Assembly (NCBI GenBank): GCA_013177945.1
Contig: JABLXW010000012.1
Span: forward strand, 35,615 to 99,614
DNA from: Bacillota bacterium
GTDB taxonomy: Bacteria > Bacillota > DSM-12270 > Thermacetogeniales > Thermacetogeniaceae
Reading direction: 5' to 3'
DNA length: 64,000 bases
Made by a program: the position numbers and the translations under genes. Positions 17,135-26,456 of this stretch are shown one piece after another. The stretch's first letter is position 1, and every line of letters begins with the position of its first letter. Below the pieces are notes generated by a model. It did no database searches, had not been told where the DNA came from, and saw only the letters and a program-made list of their open reading frames with translations.

Positions 17135-17884
17135 GTGGAGCAGCACAGGCGTTACTGGCGCCGAGGTGGGCCCGGGAGGCATTTCATTTACCTTTTCATC
17201 TCAATCGAACAAGTGGGTGGTTGTTTCGCCTCCGTGTTACTGGACTATTTGATGACGAGAGAGACCAAGAGAGAGAGAGATCTTAAAAAAGGAGTTCTGG
17301 AAATCTTGAAGAAAGCAGATTGGCTGACAGTTGTCTCGTGTTCAGCTATTGTTCTGGTGCTGGTTTTCCTGGCAATTTTTCCTGCTGTGCGGCAGCGGCT
17401 AGTGGAACGCAAGGAGGAAAACGGGACGCTGGACATGTACGTGCGTACGGAACCGGCTAAAAACGGGGTAAAAATTGTGTTACATTTTCCTGACATCAAG
17501 AAGAAAAACATCACGCCCACCACCGGAAAAGGAATTGTAAAAGAGGGCTATTTCAGGGAAGAAGAGAACGGGATGATCGGAATCTATTTTCCGGGCACCC
17601 AGGGAAAGAGATTTGCCTCGATTGCTCCGGGGGATTTCGAAAAATACCGGGGATACCCTTTTATCTTTGTCCAAAACACGCTCTTCCGGGGAAAAGATAT
17701 TGCAGCTGCATCCGACCTGATCGAGGAGATGGTGGTCATTCAAAACGAACCTCTGGATGTGCCGGGGACTCTGTTGATCGTCATACCCAAGAAAAAAATA
17801 TACTTTATGCCTGAAAGGATTCCCGACAACGACGAAACACGCAAAACAATACTCCTTACGAAAGTCAGCAGCCCGCCGGAATAA
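17135..17884 (+). CDS. Single-span membrane protein of unknown function
   Basis: At most 249 residues from GTG 17135; ATG 17252 would give 210 residues and a cleaner topology (charged start, then one span at LTVVSCSAIVLVLVFLAIF). Neither start has a clear ribosome site. The rest is a soluble, probably extracytoplasmic domain with a mix of strands (VKIVLHFPDIKKKN, GMIGIYFPGTQGK, GTLLIVIPKKKIYFMPE). No family recognised. An intrinsic terminator follows at 17942, so this gene ends a transcription unit that may include the preceding membrane protein gene. Confidence 0.5.
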   Translation: MEQHRRYWRRGGPGRHFIYLFISIEQVGGCFASVLLDYLMTRETKRERDLKKGVLEILKKADWLTVVSCSAIVLVLVFLAIFPAVRQRLVERKEENGTLDMYVRTEPAKNGVKIVLHFPDIKKKNITPTTGKGIVKEGYFREEENGMIGIYFPGTQGKRFASIAPGDFEKYRGYPFIFVQNTLFRGKDIAAASDLIEEMVVIQNEPLDVPGTLLIVIPKKKIYFMPERIPDNDETRKTILLTKVSSPPE

Positions 17885-17941
17885 ATTTTACAGGGGATCT
17901 TTACCAGAATAAAATTCGCAAAGTCGTTTTGAGCAGGATTG

Positions 17942-17990
17942 AGCCCGGTGCTGCGGGGATTTCCCCATGGCAGCTGCCGGGCTTTTTTCT
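17942..17990 (+). terminator. Intrinsic terminator
   Basis: AGCCCGG plus GCTGC pair with GCAGC and CCGGGCT around a GC-rich loop, and a run of six T follows. It lies downstream of the 17135-17884 gene. Confidence 0.75.
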
Positions 17991-18052
17991 TGCCGGGTCT
18001 GCCGGGCAGGCGCACGGGTCCCGTTCGCAATCCAGGACGCGCCTGCCTTGCT

Positions 18053-19033
18053 CTATCTGGCTTCGGAGGCCGCCAGGGAGCCCCCGCATCCCCTGCAGTG
18101 TGGGAGGTGCCGGTTTGTTTCTTCGCCGCACTGCGGGCATTTAAGAAGCTGAGCGGCGCCGCACCAGGTGCAGAAAGCGCCCGGGGCGGGGAAGCCGCAG
18201 GCGGGGCAGAGCCCCCTCCAGAGCCGGCGGCGGCTGACCGCTTCGCCGGAAAAGAATTTGTTTTTCAGGTAAACGAGGGCTGCAATGCAGATGATCGAAC
18301 CTCCCAGGGAGATGGCCCACTCGACGGGAATGACGTTGTGCAGAAAAGGATAGGCTATTTTAAAGAATATAACCAGGGTTTGCAGCGCCCCGAAACCCAA
18401 AAAACTCGTTCCGATGACCGCGTAGCGGGCAAGCCTGGGATTTGCACGGAACAGGTTGAAGATCCAGAAGGTCAGGGCAAAGGCGAGCAGGGCGTACGCC
18501 AGGGAAAAGCCTCCGGATTTCAAATCGCGCATCCTGTTCAACCGCTCCAGCTTTTCCTGGAAGCTCCTCTCTGCCCGAACATAGGCTTTCTGCTTGGGCT
18601 CGAGAATTTTCTTCTGGAAGTTGTTGAGGGTTGCCTCCGCCTCTTCTCTCCGGTCGCGGGCCTCGTCATATGCTTTTCTTGCCTTTTCCCATGCCTCTCT
18701 CTTCTGCGGGTCGTCAACCCCCCGGTCCAGGAGGGTGCGGTACTCCTCGCGGGCGGTTTCGTAATCGAGGCGGGCTTTAATTTCCGCCTCACGGCTCATC
18801 TGAACCGCGCCTGCGAGTTCTTCCTCTTTCTGGCGCAGCAGGGACAGCTCCTGCTCGGTGGATTCCGGAAGGAACTCCTGCCGGATTTTCATGTAATCGG
18901 GGCGGGGAAACATCCGGTCGACGGCAATTGCAATCCTCACTCCTCCGATCAGCAGAAAGATGGCTAAGGCGAAGGCCAGGATCTTTTCCGCCCTGGTTGC
19001 CTCCCGTTCTCCATGATTCTCTTCTCCACTCAT
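18053..19033 (-). CDS. Membrane protein with coiled coil and C-terminal zinc ribbons
   Basis: 326 residues from ATG 19033, preceded by GGGGAGGG on the minus strand. Order: an N-terminal span (ILAFALAIFLLIGGV), a charged coiled coil of about 110 residues, three further hydrophobic segments, then paired zinc-ribbon motifs (CPACGFPAPGAFCTWCG and CPQCGEE...CRGCGG). The ribbon pairs suggest a cytoplasmic metal-binding tail. Function not recognised. It precedes nothing obviously linked. Confidence 0.65.
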   Translation of the reverse strand: MSGEENHGEREATRAEKILAFALAIFLLIGGVRIAIAVDRMFPRPDYMKIRQEFLPESTEQELSLLRQKEEELAGAVQMSREAEIKARLDYETAREEYRTLLDRGVDDPQKREAWEKARKAYDEARDRREEAEATLNNFQKKILEPKQKAYVRAERSFQEKLERLNRMRDLKSGGFSLAYALLAFALTFWIFNLFRANPRLARYAVIGTSFLGFGALQTLVIFFKIAYPFLHNVIPVEWAISLGGSIICIAALVYLKNKFFSGEAVSRRRLWRGLCPACGFPAPGAFCTWCGAAQLLKCPQCGEETNRHLPHCRGCGGSLAASEAR

Positions 19034-19203
19034 CCGGTTTCCCTCCCCGGTTGTTTTAATTAACTTCATGCTTGCTTCTTTCCAGCACCCCTGTCAGGAT
19101 AATTTTCCGGGATGAGATTTTTCATCGCTGCACTTAATTCTATCCGGAATTAAGAAGCTGAAGGTGCCGGGCGCGCCGGAGTTCCGTTTTGGCGGCAGCC
19201 GCG

Positions 19204-20322
19204 CTACTCAACCAGCCGGCGCATCTCCTCGTACCCCTGCTTTATTAATTCTTCAGACGGCTTAAACGCAGGCCACTCGTCCGGCGTAAAGGGAAGGTAG
19301 GCACCCGCCGGGTCCTCGTAATAGAATTTGATCGTTTCTGGCCTGATGCCGCCCATTATGTCCAACCCGGCCGTTACTTTTAAAAGCATGTTCGCATCGT
19401 CAGGTTTGTCGATGTATTGCCGCAGTTCCCGATTCCAGAAGTCTATTTTTTCTTCGACCCTGCGAACCTGTTCGGGAGTAAGCCTTCCCCGGTTTTCTTC
19501 CAGAAACTTGATGCGCCCTTGCTGGACAGGCCACTGTTCCGGCTCTTTATAGGCCGGAACGTGCGCCACTGTAGTGCTGAACAGCGCCTCCACCCCGGAA
19601 GCAGCTGCGCTGTGAGAAAGGCAGGAAACTTCGGTTTTCAGCAAGCGGTAGTGCTTCCCGTACATCTCGGTAAGAAATTTCGTCACCTGTTCCTGCAGGT
19701 GCTCCAGCACATCGTCCCGCATTATCTGGGCTACAAACCAGTGCCGCTCGTACTGCTTAACGGTCACCCTGGCTGTGTACGAGCCCGCGGGGCCGGTGGA
19801 AGCCATCATTTCGAATCTGACCTCGCACCCCCAGGCGCCGTCCTTGCTCTTGGTCTCCCGGGTTATCTCATAGCGCTCGACCCAGGGGCTGGACACTCCT
19901 GTCACCCAACCGCACTCCTCGTACTCCGGGCGCATTTTCTCCTTCAGCTCCGGAGAAAGAACGGCGTACTGGAGCGCGCCGTTGCGCGTTTTCACGCCTG
20001 TCGCCCATTTTTCTACTGCTTCCCGCGGCGATGTCGAGGCCAGCGCGTTATGCAGAAGAGTAATCTGGCGCTCGAGCGATTCAAGCTGCGGGACGTTGAC
20101 GCGCACGGTCGCGGTGGCCTCTTCCCAAGTCACATCCGCGCCGAGGGCCGCGGCGACCCACCTCACGGGCGCCACCACCCGCCCGTTTATCAGCTGGGGC
20201 GGGACGTCCGGCTCGATTTCCCGGCCGTTGACGAGCAGCCTGACGGGACTGCCGGCCGAGACCGCGCTGGCAAAAAGACCAGCCAGAGCCAGAGCAGCAA
20301 AGACAACCAGCAACCTTTTCAA
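19204..20322 (-). CDS. Exported protein with copper-amine-oxidase-N-like domain
   Basis: 372 residues from TTG 20322, with AAGGAGGG upstream on the minus strand. A Sec signal peptide (KRLLVVFAALALAGLFASAVSA) is followed by a copper amine oxidase N-terminal-type repeat: VRLLVNGREIEPDVPPQLINGRVVAPVRWVAAALGADVTW. These domains are common on Clostridia cell-surface proteins and do not imply oxidase activity. The rest (about 270 residues) is unrecognised and includes an NTF2-like region (REAVEKWATGVKTRNGALQY). Probably a cell-surface or secreted protein. Confidence 0.72.
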   Translation of the reverse strand: MKRLLVVFAALALAGLFASAVSAGSPVRLLVNGREIEPDVPPQLINGRVVAPVRWVAAALGADVTWEEATATVRVNVPQLESLERQITLLHNALASTSPREAVEKWATGVKTRNGALQYAVLSPELKEKMRPEYEECGWVTGVSSPWVERYEITRETKSKDGAWGCEVRFEMMASTGPAGSYTARVTVKQYERHWFVAQIMRDDVLEHLQEQVTKFLTEMYGKHYRLLKTEVSCLSHSAAASGVEALFSTTVAHVPAYKEPEQWPVQQGRIKFLEENRGRLTPEQVRRVEEKIDFWNRELRQYIDKPDDANMLLKVTAGLDIMGGIRPETIKFYYEDPAGAYLPFTPDEWPAFKPSEELIKQGYEEMRRLVE

Positions 20323-20340
20323 CGCAGGAACCCTCCTTAA

Positions 20341-20676
20341 CTTTTAAATTTTCCAACACTGCGGCGCCGCAGCAGCTGCAGGTAAAGCTGCAGGTAAATC
20401 CTTCCGGACCGGGCTTCGCATCGGTTCCGATGCGAAGAGAAGAGCACTCTGCAGTCTCTTCCTAAAGGAGGCGGCGCACGGATACTTCGTTTGAGTTGAC
20501 GGGATCGACACCACCCCCTTCGCCGGTTTCCAAATGGTCTCTACTTTTACCTACGCCCTGCCGCCCGGAAATCTTACTCTGGGTTGCTGCAAAAAACAAA
20601 AAGCCTTTTTTCCGGCTTCCTGCCAGGTTCGAGGGCCTTCCTGACCCGCTTTTCAATGGTTTGCTTGCCCCGGGGT
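20341..20676. repeat. Intergenic region with tandem 12-mer and perfect inverted repeat
   Basis: Contains two adjacent copies of AGCTGCAGGTAA (20374-20397) and the perfect 11-bp inverted repeat CTTCGCATCGG with a TT loop (20414-20437). No T-run follows on either strand. On the minus strand at 20480-20503 a short frame encodes PVNSNEVS, which also occurs in the SIMPL protein at 32729-33466. No convincing gene is seen. Confidence 0.6.
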
Positions 20677-21651
20677 TTATCTAAAAGTGCCGGGATGCCG
20701 CGAGGCGAGGTGAAAGAGCTGCTGGGATACCTTATCCAGCTCCTCCTTTGGCTTGAGGGTTTCGAGCCACCGCGCCGGGATTGCCCTGTAACCGTAGAAG
20801 GTCCCTGCAAGGCCGCCGCAGACAGCGCCGACGGTATCGGCATCCCCGCCCAGGTTGACGGCTTCAACGACGGCCTCCTCAAAAGTAAGGGTGTGAAGGA
20901 AGCACCAGACGGCAGCTGCCAGCGTATCCAGGCAGTGCCCTGTCGGGGAGATCTCCTCTTTGGACATAACAGCGATCTTTTCAACCGTTTCTTTGATGGT
21001 TTCCAGAGTTCCGGCAGGAAGGTCTGCTGAGTAATTTTCGGTATCCTTAAGCGCTGCTTTTAGAAACCCCTCTTTATTTTGGGGGGAGTGGGGCGCGTAT
21101 AAAAGACGGCGCGCCAGGTTGTTGTAAAAGGCGCAGGCTGCTTCAGCTAACGGCTCGTAGTGGGTCATCCGCGCCAGTTCCCGGGAGATCCGGTTCATTT
21201 TTTCGGGGTTTTGGGCATAGGCAAAAGTAACCGGGAGGGTCCGCATCAGGCAGCCGTTTCCTGCAGCTTTCCCTCCCAGGGCATGGCAGGCCCGCTTTGC
21301 TGCCTCATCCCAGTCCGGATTTTCGAGATAAAAAGAAAGGGCGGTGCGAATTGTTTCTCCCACATCTTTTGGGTTGCCCTGAAACCAGCGCAGGAACATT
21401 TTCCCCACCGCGTCCCGGGGAGAGGCCGGATTGGCGAGAATCCCTTTTGCTACAGCCAGTGTGATCTCGGTGTCGTCGGTTACTTCCCCCGGCTCCAGGT
21501 TGAGCCATCCCCCTCCAATTATTTCCGTGAGGCAGCCGAAGCGGCGCCGGATTTCACCCTGGCTCAAAAACTCTACTGTGGCGCCCAGGGCGTCCCCTAC
21601 CGCAACTCCGAAAAGACCTCCCCGGATGCGATCTCGCAGTTTAGCATCCAC
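20677..21651 (-). CDS. ADP-ribosylglycohydrolase (DraG/ARH family)
   Basis: 324 residues from GTG 21651, with AAGGAGGG upstream. Removes ADP-ribose from modified targets using two metal ions. Family motifs: GGLFGVAVGDALGATVE at the start, TDDTEITLA for metal ligands, GNGCLMR, and the C-terminal NLGGDADTVGAVCGGLAG. In nitrogen fixers DraG reactivates nitrogenase reductase, but no draT or nif genes are seen, so the substrate is open. Confidence 0.9.
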   Translation of the reverse strand: MDAKLRDRIRGGLFGVAVGDALGATVEFLSQGEIRRRFGCLTEIIGGGWLNLEPGEVTDDTEITLAVAKGILANPASPRDAVGKMFLRWFQGNPKDVGETIRTALSFYLENPDWDEAAKRACHALGGKAAGNGCLMRTLPVTFAYAQNPEKMNRISRELARMTHYEPLAEAACAFYNNLARRLLYAPHSPQNKEGFLKAALKDTENYSADLPAGTLETIKETVEKIAVMSKEEISPTGHCLDTLAAAVWCFLHTLTFEEAVVEAVNLGGDADTVGAVCGGLAGTFYGYRAIPARWLETLKPKEELDKVSQQLFHLASRHPGTFR

Positions 21652-21724
21652 AAAGAATCCCTCCTTTTTTAAATTTTTTTATTTTTCCCTTGGTTTTGTC
21701 AACCAAAAACCTGGCCGAAGGTTC

Positions 21725-21753
21725 TTGCCTTAAAATAGTGGTCCTGCTATGCT
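21725..21753 (+). promoter_or_regulatory. Promoter for the CCA-adding enzyme gene
   Basis: TTGCCT at 21725-21730, a 17-base spacer and TATGCT at 21748-21753. Confidence 0.5.
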
Positions 21754-21843
21754 TTGGAATGAGCGCAGGTATTGCTGTGATTTAATGGGTTAACTTTTTG
21801 TTGATGGAGGAAGGAAGAGAGACTGATCAGAGGAGTTGAATTG

Positions 21844-23217
21844 ATGAAGCTATCTCTTCCGGAGGAAGTAAAAGCAGCGTGCAGGCTTCTGGCGGAGCAC
21901 CGGTACCAGGCCTTTGTGGTTGGAGGCGGGATCAGAGACATGTTTCTGGGGATTGCTCCCCAAGACTGGGATCTGGCCACCGATGCCAGGCCGCAGGAGA
22001 TGGAACGGATCTTTAAAAGCGCCGGTTTCAAGGTGCTCCCCACAGGGGTGAGGTTTGGTACTTTAACGGTTTTGGTTCACGGTTTTCCCCTGGAAATCAC
22101 GACGTTCCGGGTCGAGGGAGACTACCACGACTTCCGCCGTCCGAACCAGGTTTATTTTGTGAGGGAAATTGAAGCGGATCTGGCGCGGCGGGATTTTACC
22201 ATCAATGCCCTCGCGTACGACCCTCTGCATTCCCTCTTTTGTGATCCTTTTGGAGGCCTGCAAGATCTTCTCAAGGGAGAAATTAAGGCGGTGGGAGACC
22301 CCGAGGCCCGGATCTCCGAGGATCCGCTGAGGATGATGCGGGGCGTTCGCCTTGCCGCCGAGTTCGGGTTCCGCCTTGAAGCAAAGACAGAGCATGCCAT
22401 TACCAGGTGCGCCGAACTGATTCGCAAAGTTTCTGCGGAGCGGATCAGGGATGAATTAAACCAGACCCTGCTCGCCCTTCACTTTATCCAGGGTCTGGAG
22501 CTTCTGCAGAAGCTGGGCCTGCTTTTTCTCATTATTCCGGAGTTGAAGGAAGGCTGGCTTTTTGCCCAGTACCACCCGTCTCACCGGTATCCGGTTTTAG
22601 ATCACACTTTTGAGGCCCTGCGTTACACTCCGGCTTCCCTCGAGGTTCGCCTCGCGGTTTTGCTGCATGATGTTGCAAAACCCCGGACTTTCAGCCGGGG
22701 CGAGGACGGACGCGGCCATTTTTACGGTCATGAGCATTTGGGGGCAGAGATGGCGGAGCGAATTTTGAGGAGGCTGCGTTACAGCACCCAGCTGATCCGC
22801 CGCGTAACGGTTTTGATCAGGGAGCACATGCTGGATGTGGGGATGGGCGCCGCGGGAATCCGGAGGCTTATTGCGAGGGTGGGTCGGGATCTGATTCCGG
22901 AGCTTCTGGCTGTCCGGGAGGCGGATTTTCTCGCCCACAGTACAGAATTAATCCTCAGGTCCCTGGACGACTTCGACCGGTTCCGGAGCCGCTTGAAAAG
23001 GATCCTGGAGGAAGAGGGGACCATCGAAATGAGGGATCTGGCCGTCAACGGGGGGGATGTGCTGGAAATTCTTGGCTGCCGCCCGGGCCCCGTTGTGGGA
23101 AGGGTTTTGAAAGCACTCTGGAACGAGGTTCTGGCCGACCCTCGCAAAAACAACCGGACCTATCTCCTGGCCCGCACGCGGGAACTTGCCGGGGAACTGA
23201 GGGAAAAGTACGACTAG
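21844..23217 (+). CDS. cca: CCA tRNA nucleotidyltransferase with HD domain
   Basis: 457 residues from ATG 21844, spaced 8 bases from AGAGGAG. Adds or repairs the 3' CCA of tRNAs. Nucleotidyltransferase motifs: FVVGGGIRDMFLG, the metal-binding pair in DWDLATDA, and RRDFTINALAYDP. The RNA-binding segment contains EDPLRMMRGVRLAAEFGF. A C-terminal HD phosphohydrolase domain is visible (LLHDVAKPRTF, FYGHEHLGAEMAERILRRL). The HD-containing layout is found in class II enzymes including some that add only part of the tail, so single-enzyme CCA addition is likely but not proven. Confidence 0.92.
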   Translation: MKLSLPEEVKAACRLLAEHRYQAFVVGGGIRDMFLGIAPQDWDLATDARPQEMERIFKSAGFKVLPTGVRFGTLTVLVHGFPLEITTFRVEGDYHDFRRPNQVYFVREIEADLARRDFTINALAYDPLHSLFCDPFGGLQDLLKGEIKAVGDPEARISEDPLRMMRGVRLAAEFGFRLEAKTEHAITRCAELIRKVSAERIRDELNQTLLALHFIQGLELLQKLGLLFLIIPELKEGWLFAQYHPSHRYPVLDHTFEALRYTPASLEVRLAVLLHDVAKPRTFSRGEDGRGHFYGHEHLGAEMAERILRRLRYSTQLIRRVTVLIREHMLDVGMGAAGIRRLIARVGRDLIPELLAVREADFLAHSTELILRSLDDFDRFRSRLKRILEEEGTIEMRDLAVNGGDVLEILGCRPGPVVGRVLKALWNEVLADPRKNNRTYLLARTRELAGELREKYD

Positions 23218-23229
23218 GAGGGGCAAGAT

Positions 23230-23991
23230 GTGCGTGAACAGGTGAGCTTTCTGAATTCTGAAAAAGAGCGGCTTGTCGGAGACCTTGAATTACCTCCCGC
23301 AGGGAGGCCGGAATGGGTGATTGTCGTCTGCCACGGTTTCCTTGGCACGCGGCAGGGCGGGGGCCGGGCGGTCGTTCTTGGGGAGCGCCTGGCGGGCGCC
23401 GGCTACGGTGTGCTCCGCTTTGATTTTGCCGGTTCGGGAGAGAGCGAAGGAGATTTTTCTTCTGCTACTTTGACGAAAAATGCGGCGGATCTCCGCTCCG
23501 CCCTGGATTTTCTCGAGAGCCGGCGGTTCCGGAACTTTCTTGTCCTCGGCCGGAGCTTTGGAGGAAACGCCGCCCTTGCAGGAGCGGCTCGCGACCACCG
23601 CATCCGGGGAGTGTGCCTCTGGAGCACCCCACTTGAGATGCTCCCCATTTTGCGCAGGATAATCGGTGAAGAGTTGTATCAGGCTCTCCACCGGGGCGAA
23701 AAAATCACCTGGTCAGACGGCTTCCGGGCCTACTCGAAAACGGGGGATTTTATCCGCGACCTGGAAGGGTACCGGATGCAGGACCTGGTGGCTGAAATCA
23801 GCCCGCGCCCCCTTTTAATCGTCCACGGGGAGGCGGATGAACTGGTTCCCGTGGCGGAGGCCGAGGCTCTTTTCCGGGCCGCCGGAGAACCTAAAGAACT
23901 CTTCCTCATTCCGGGCGGGGATCACCATCTCTCCAGCCACCAGGAGCAGGCGATCAGGGCGACCTTGACCTGGCTGCGGCGTTTTTTCTAG
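23230..23991 (+). CDS. Alpha/beta hydrolase
   Basis: 253 residues from GTG 23230, 12 bases after cca, with AGGAGGGG upstream. Serine hydrolase fold: oxyanion segment VVCHGFLGTRQGG, nucleophile elbow GRSFGG, acid in GEADELVP and the histidine in GGDHHLSSH. The arrangement is that of cytoplasmic esterase or acylaminoacyl-peptidase-like proteins. The stop overlaps the stop of the convergent phosphoesterase by a few bases. Substrate unknown. Confidence 0.85.
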   Translation: MREQVSFLNSEKERLVGDLELPPAGRPEWVIVVCHGFLGTRQGGGRAVVLGERLAGAGYGVLRFDFAGSGESEGDFSSATLTKNAADLRSALDFLESRRFRNFLVLGRSFGGNAALAGAARDHRIRGVCLWSTPLEMLPILRRIIGEELYQALHRGEKITWSDGFRAYSKTGDFIRDLEGYRMQDLVAEISPRPLLIVHGEADELVPVAEAEALFRAAGEPKELFLIPGGDHHLSSHQEQAIRATLTWLRRFF

Positions 23992-24728
23992 TACCCTAAA
24001 CTCAGGCGTTTGGCCAGCATCAGGGGAAGCCCTGCTGCAACCACTTTCCGCTGGGTGAGGTTGAGGTCGTAGGGGACGTGGCGAAACTCGATTTCGGCAT
24101 GTTCTGTGTCGTAAATAAGATATGACGCTCCCGGCTTTCCGTCCCGGGCCTGGCCGATGCTGCCCGGATTGATCAGGTACAACCCGGTTTTGCCAAGGCG
24201 GTATTTGCTTTCCTTTTCGCCTGCCTGAACATAACCGTCATCCGTGTAGTAAAGAGCTCTCTGGTGCGTGTGGCCGAAAAAACAAACGTTAATCTGAGGA
24301 TAATGAGATTTGAGGGTTAAAAAGGCGCGGGAGGCGCTTCCCGCAGAAAAAATGTAGGCATACGGATGCCAGGGTGAGCCGTGGACCGCCAGAAAATTGC
24401 CATCAACGAGAAGGCGTTCCGGGAGCTGTAGCAGCCACTGCTTATTGTTCTCTTTCAGGTTGCGGGCTGTCCAGAGGAGGGCTGCCTGGGCGATCGGGTT
24501 GAAATCTTCTATCCCGCAGAGCCCGACTGCAGCATCATCGTGGTTCCCCCGAAGGCACACAAAACCGCGTGCCCGGCACAGTTCAGTGCATTCGTTGGGG
24601 TTTGGGTAGTAGCCGACAATGTCACCAAGGCAGATGATCTCCTGGACATCCTGCTTTTCGAGATCCGTGATGGTTGCCTGGAGGGCCTCCAGGTTTGCGT
24701 GGATGTCACTGAGCACTGCATAACGCAC
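23988..24728 (-). CDS. Metallophosphoesterase (calcineurin-like)
   Basis: 246 residues from GTG 24728. Metal-binding motifs in order: SDIHANLEAL, GDIVGYYPNP, LRGNHDDAAVG, VHGSPWHP and FFGHTHQRALY. This set matches YfcE-type or bacterial diadenosine-phosphatase-like phosphodiesterases. It ends against the alpha/beta hydrolase in a tail-to-tail overlap and lies downstream of the PASTA kinase on the same strand (165-base gap). Substrate unknown. Confidence 0.85.
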   Translation of the reverse strand: MRYAVLSDIHANLEALQATITDLEKQDVQEIICLGDIVGYYPNPNECTELCRARGFVCLRGNHDDAAVGLCGIEDFNPIAQAALLWTARNLKENNKQWLLQLPERLLVDGNFLAVHGSPWHPYAYIFSAGSASRAFLTLKSHYPQINVCFFGHTHQRALYYTDDGYVQAGEKESKYRLGKTGLYLINPGSIGQARDGKPGASYLIYDTEHAEIEFRHVPYDLNLTQRKVVAAGLPLMLAKRLSLGY

Positions 24729-24893
24729 CGGGGATATTTCTCCCTTCTTGCCCCTGTTTTCGGAGCGTTCTTTTTTATTTTCGGAAACCTGGTTAGTTTT
24801 GTCAACTCAGAAAAAGTTGTTCTTTTGCTGTCGGCCGACGCAGGAGGGTGGCTCCTCAGGAGGCCGGCCCCAAAGCCTCCGCCGGAGTGCTGC

Positions 24894-26456
24894 CTAAGAG
24901 ATGGGGATGGAACGGACCAGGTTCTGATCAACATAGAGGAAAATGACCCCGGCACCATGGGTGGAAATGGGGATTTTATGCTCTCCTGCCTCCATCTGCC
25001 GGCGGTAGGCGGTGCGCCTTCCGGCATAATCCTGCACCACCAGTTGCACCGTGGATTTCTGGAAAAGGCGCACCGTGATCACCGTTTCTCTTTCCGGAGA
25101 TGCAGTCTGTTTTACGGAAAGCCTGATCATGGTGCCCCGGGGATGCCGGGTATTGGGAGGAGGAGCGGTGTCTGCAACAACCCCCTCCTGGTTGCTTCCC
25201 GCGACCCGGAATCCCGCCTTTCTCAATTCATTCACCGCTTCCGAAACAGGTCGGCCTCTGACGTCTGGAACCGAGGCGAAACGGGAGCCCAGGCTGATCG
25301 TGAGAAAAACAGGAAACCCTTTGAGCACCCTGCTTCCGGCCGGCGGCCATTGCGCCATGACCCTTCCCGCGCCCAGGTTTTCGTTGTAGATTTGGCGCCA
25401 GGGATGCGCCTGGAGTTTGGCCTGCGCCAGGGTTCGGGAGGCTTCCTCGAGCGAGAGCCCCTGGAGCGGGGGGACGGGAACTCCAGCTGCAAAATAGCCA
25501 AAGGAGACCAGAAATGCCAGGCAGAGCAGGATGGCTCCGGCGAAGGCGGTGCGCCGCCGGGAGGGCCGGGAACCCAGGAGTTTCGCAAAAGAAGAGGTGC
25601 GCCCGGGAAAGACCAGGGCCCTGGTGCTCTCTTCATCCTCCTCCGCTTCAAGGAAAGGTTTCAGCGCCCGGGCAAAGGCAGCGGCATCGGGAAAACGCGC
25701 TGCCGGGTCCTTCGCGAGGGCCTTCTGCACCACTGCTGCAAGCAAAGGGGAAACTGCCGGGCTGACTTCATTAAGCGGAGCCGGCTCCTCGTGCAGGTGC
25801 TTGCCCGCAATTTCGGCAAAAGAGGACCCCGCAAAAGGAGCCTTTCCTGTCAGGAGTTCGTAAAGGACAATTCCTGTACTGTAAATATCTGTTTGGAAGC
25901 AGGCCCCCTTCCCTTTGATTCTTTCCGGAGCGAGGTAGGGGAGCGAGCCGACCAGCTGTTCTGTCTGGAGTGAAGAATCGTGAATGTTTGCGGCCAGACC
26001 GAAATCGGCCACTTTGACCTGGTTTGTTGAGTTAACCAAAATGTTGTGGGGTTTGATATCCCGGTGGATGATTCCCTGCCTGTGGGCTTCGGCCAGGGCC
26101 AGGCAAACCTGGTAGACGATGCCGGCGGCGCGGTCAGGGGAAAGGGGGCCCTCTCTTTGAAGCAGAGACCTCAGGTTTTCTCCCGGGAAGTATTCCATGA
26201 CGAGGAAGAACTGCTCCCCTTCTTCTACCAGGTCGTAGATGGAAATGATGTTGGGATGAGAGAGGGCGGCTGCTGCCCGCGCCTCCTGCCAGAGGTGCCT
26301 CCGGTAGACTTCGTTTTCCGCCAGGTGAGGGTGAAGGACTTTAATCGCCACGGTTCTGTTCAACAGCCTGCAGCGCGCCCGGTAGACGGTGCCGATCCCG
26401 CCCCGTCCGATCTCCTCTTCGATTTCGTAGCGGTTTGCCAGCATGAAAGGAACCAT
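24894..26456 (-). CDS. Membrane Ser/Thr protein kinase with two PASTA domains
   Basis: 520 residues from ATG 26456 (ATG 26444 also possible), with GGGGAGAGG upstream. The N-terminal Hanks kinase is complete: IGRGGIGTVYRA, VAIKVLHP, catalytic loop HRDIKPHNIL, DFGLA and a PE motif in YLAPERI. A membrane span (AGAILLCLAFLVSFGYFAAG) leads to two PASTA repeats: one around PPLQGLSLEEASRTLAQAKL, the other around VPDVRGRPVSEAVNELRKAG. PASTA repeats sense peptidoglycan fragments in PrkC/PknB. A further 75-residue tail is unusual. No partner PP2C phosphatase gene is adjacent, unlike the common arrangement. Confidence 0.93.
   Translation of the reverse strand: MVPFMLANRYEIEEEIGRGGIGTVYRARCRLLNRTVAIKVLHPHLAENEVYRRHLWQEARAAAALSHPNIISIYDLVEEGEQFFLVMEYFPGENLRSLLQREGPLSPDRAAGIVYQVCLALAEAHRQGIIHRDIKPHNILVNSTNQVKVADFGLAANIHDSSLQTEQLVGSLPYLAPERIKGKGACFQTDIYSTGIVLYELLTGKAPFAGSSFAEIAGKHLHEEPAPLNEVSPAVSPLLAAVVQKALAKDPAARFPDAAAFARALKPFLEAEEDEESTRALVFPGRTSSFAKLLGSRPSRRRTAFAGAILLCLAFLVSFGYFAAGVPVPPLQGLSLEEASRTLAQAKLQAHPWRQIYNENLGAGRVMAQWPPAGSRVLKGFPVFLTISLGSRFASVPDVRGRPVSEAVNELRKAGFRVAGSNQEGVVADTAPPPNTRHPRGTMIRLSVKQTASPERETVITVRLFQKSTVQLVVQDYAGRRTAYRRQMEAGEHKIPISTHGAGVIFLYVDQNLVRSIPIS

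Noticed and set aside
20677..21651. Nitrogenase regulation by DraG
   Set aside because: The family is right but no draT or nif gene is in the window; the specific role is not supported.
24540..25973. 477-codon plus-strand open frame
   Set aside because: Antisense to the PASTA kinase and phosphoesterase, composition is arginine/glycine-rich noise.
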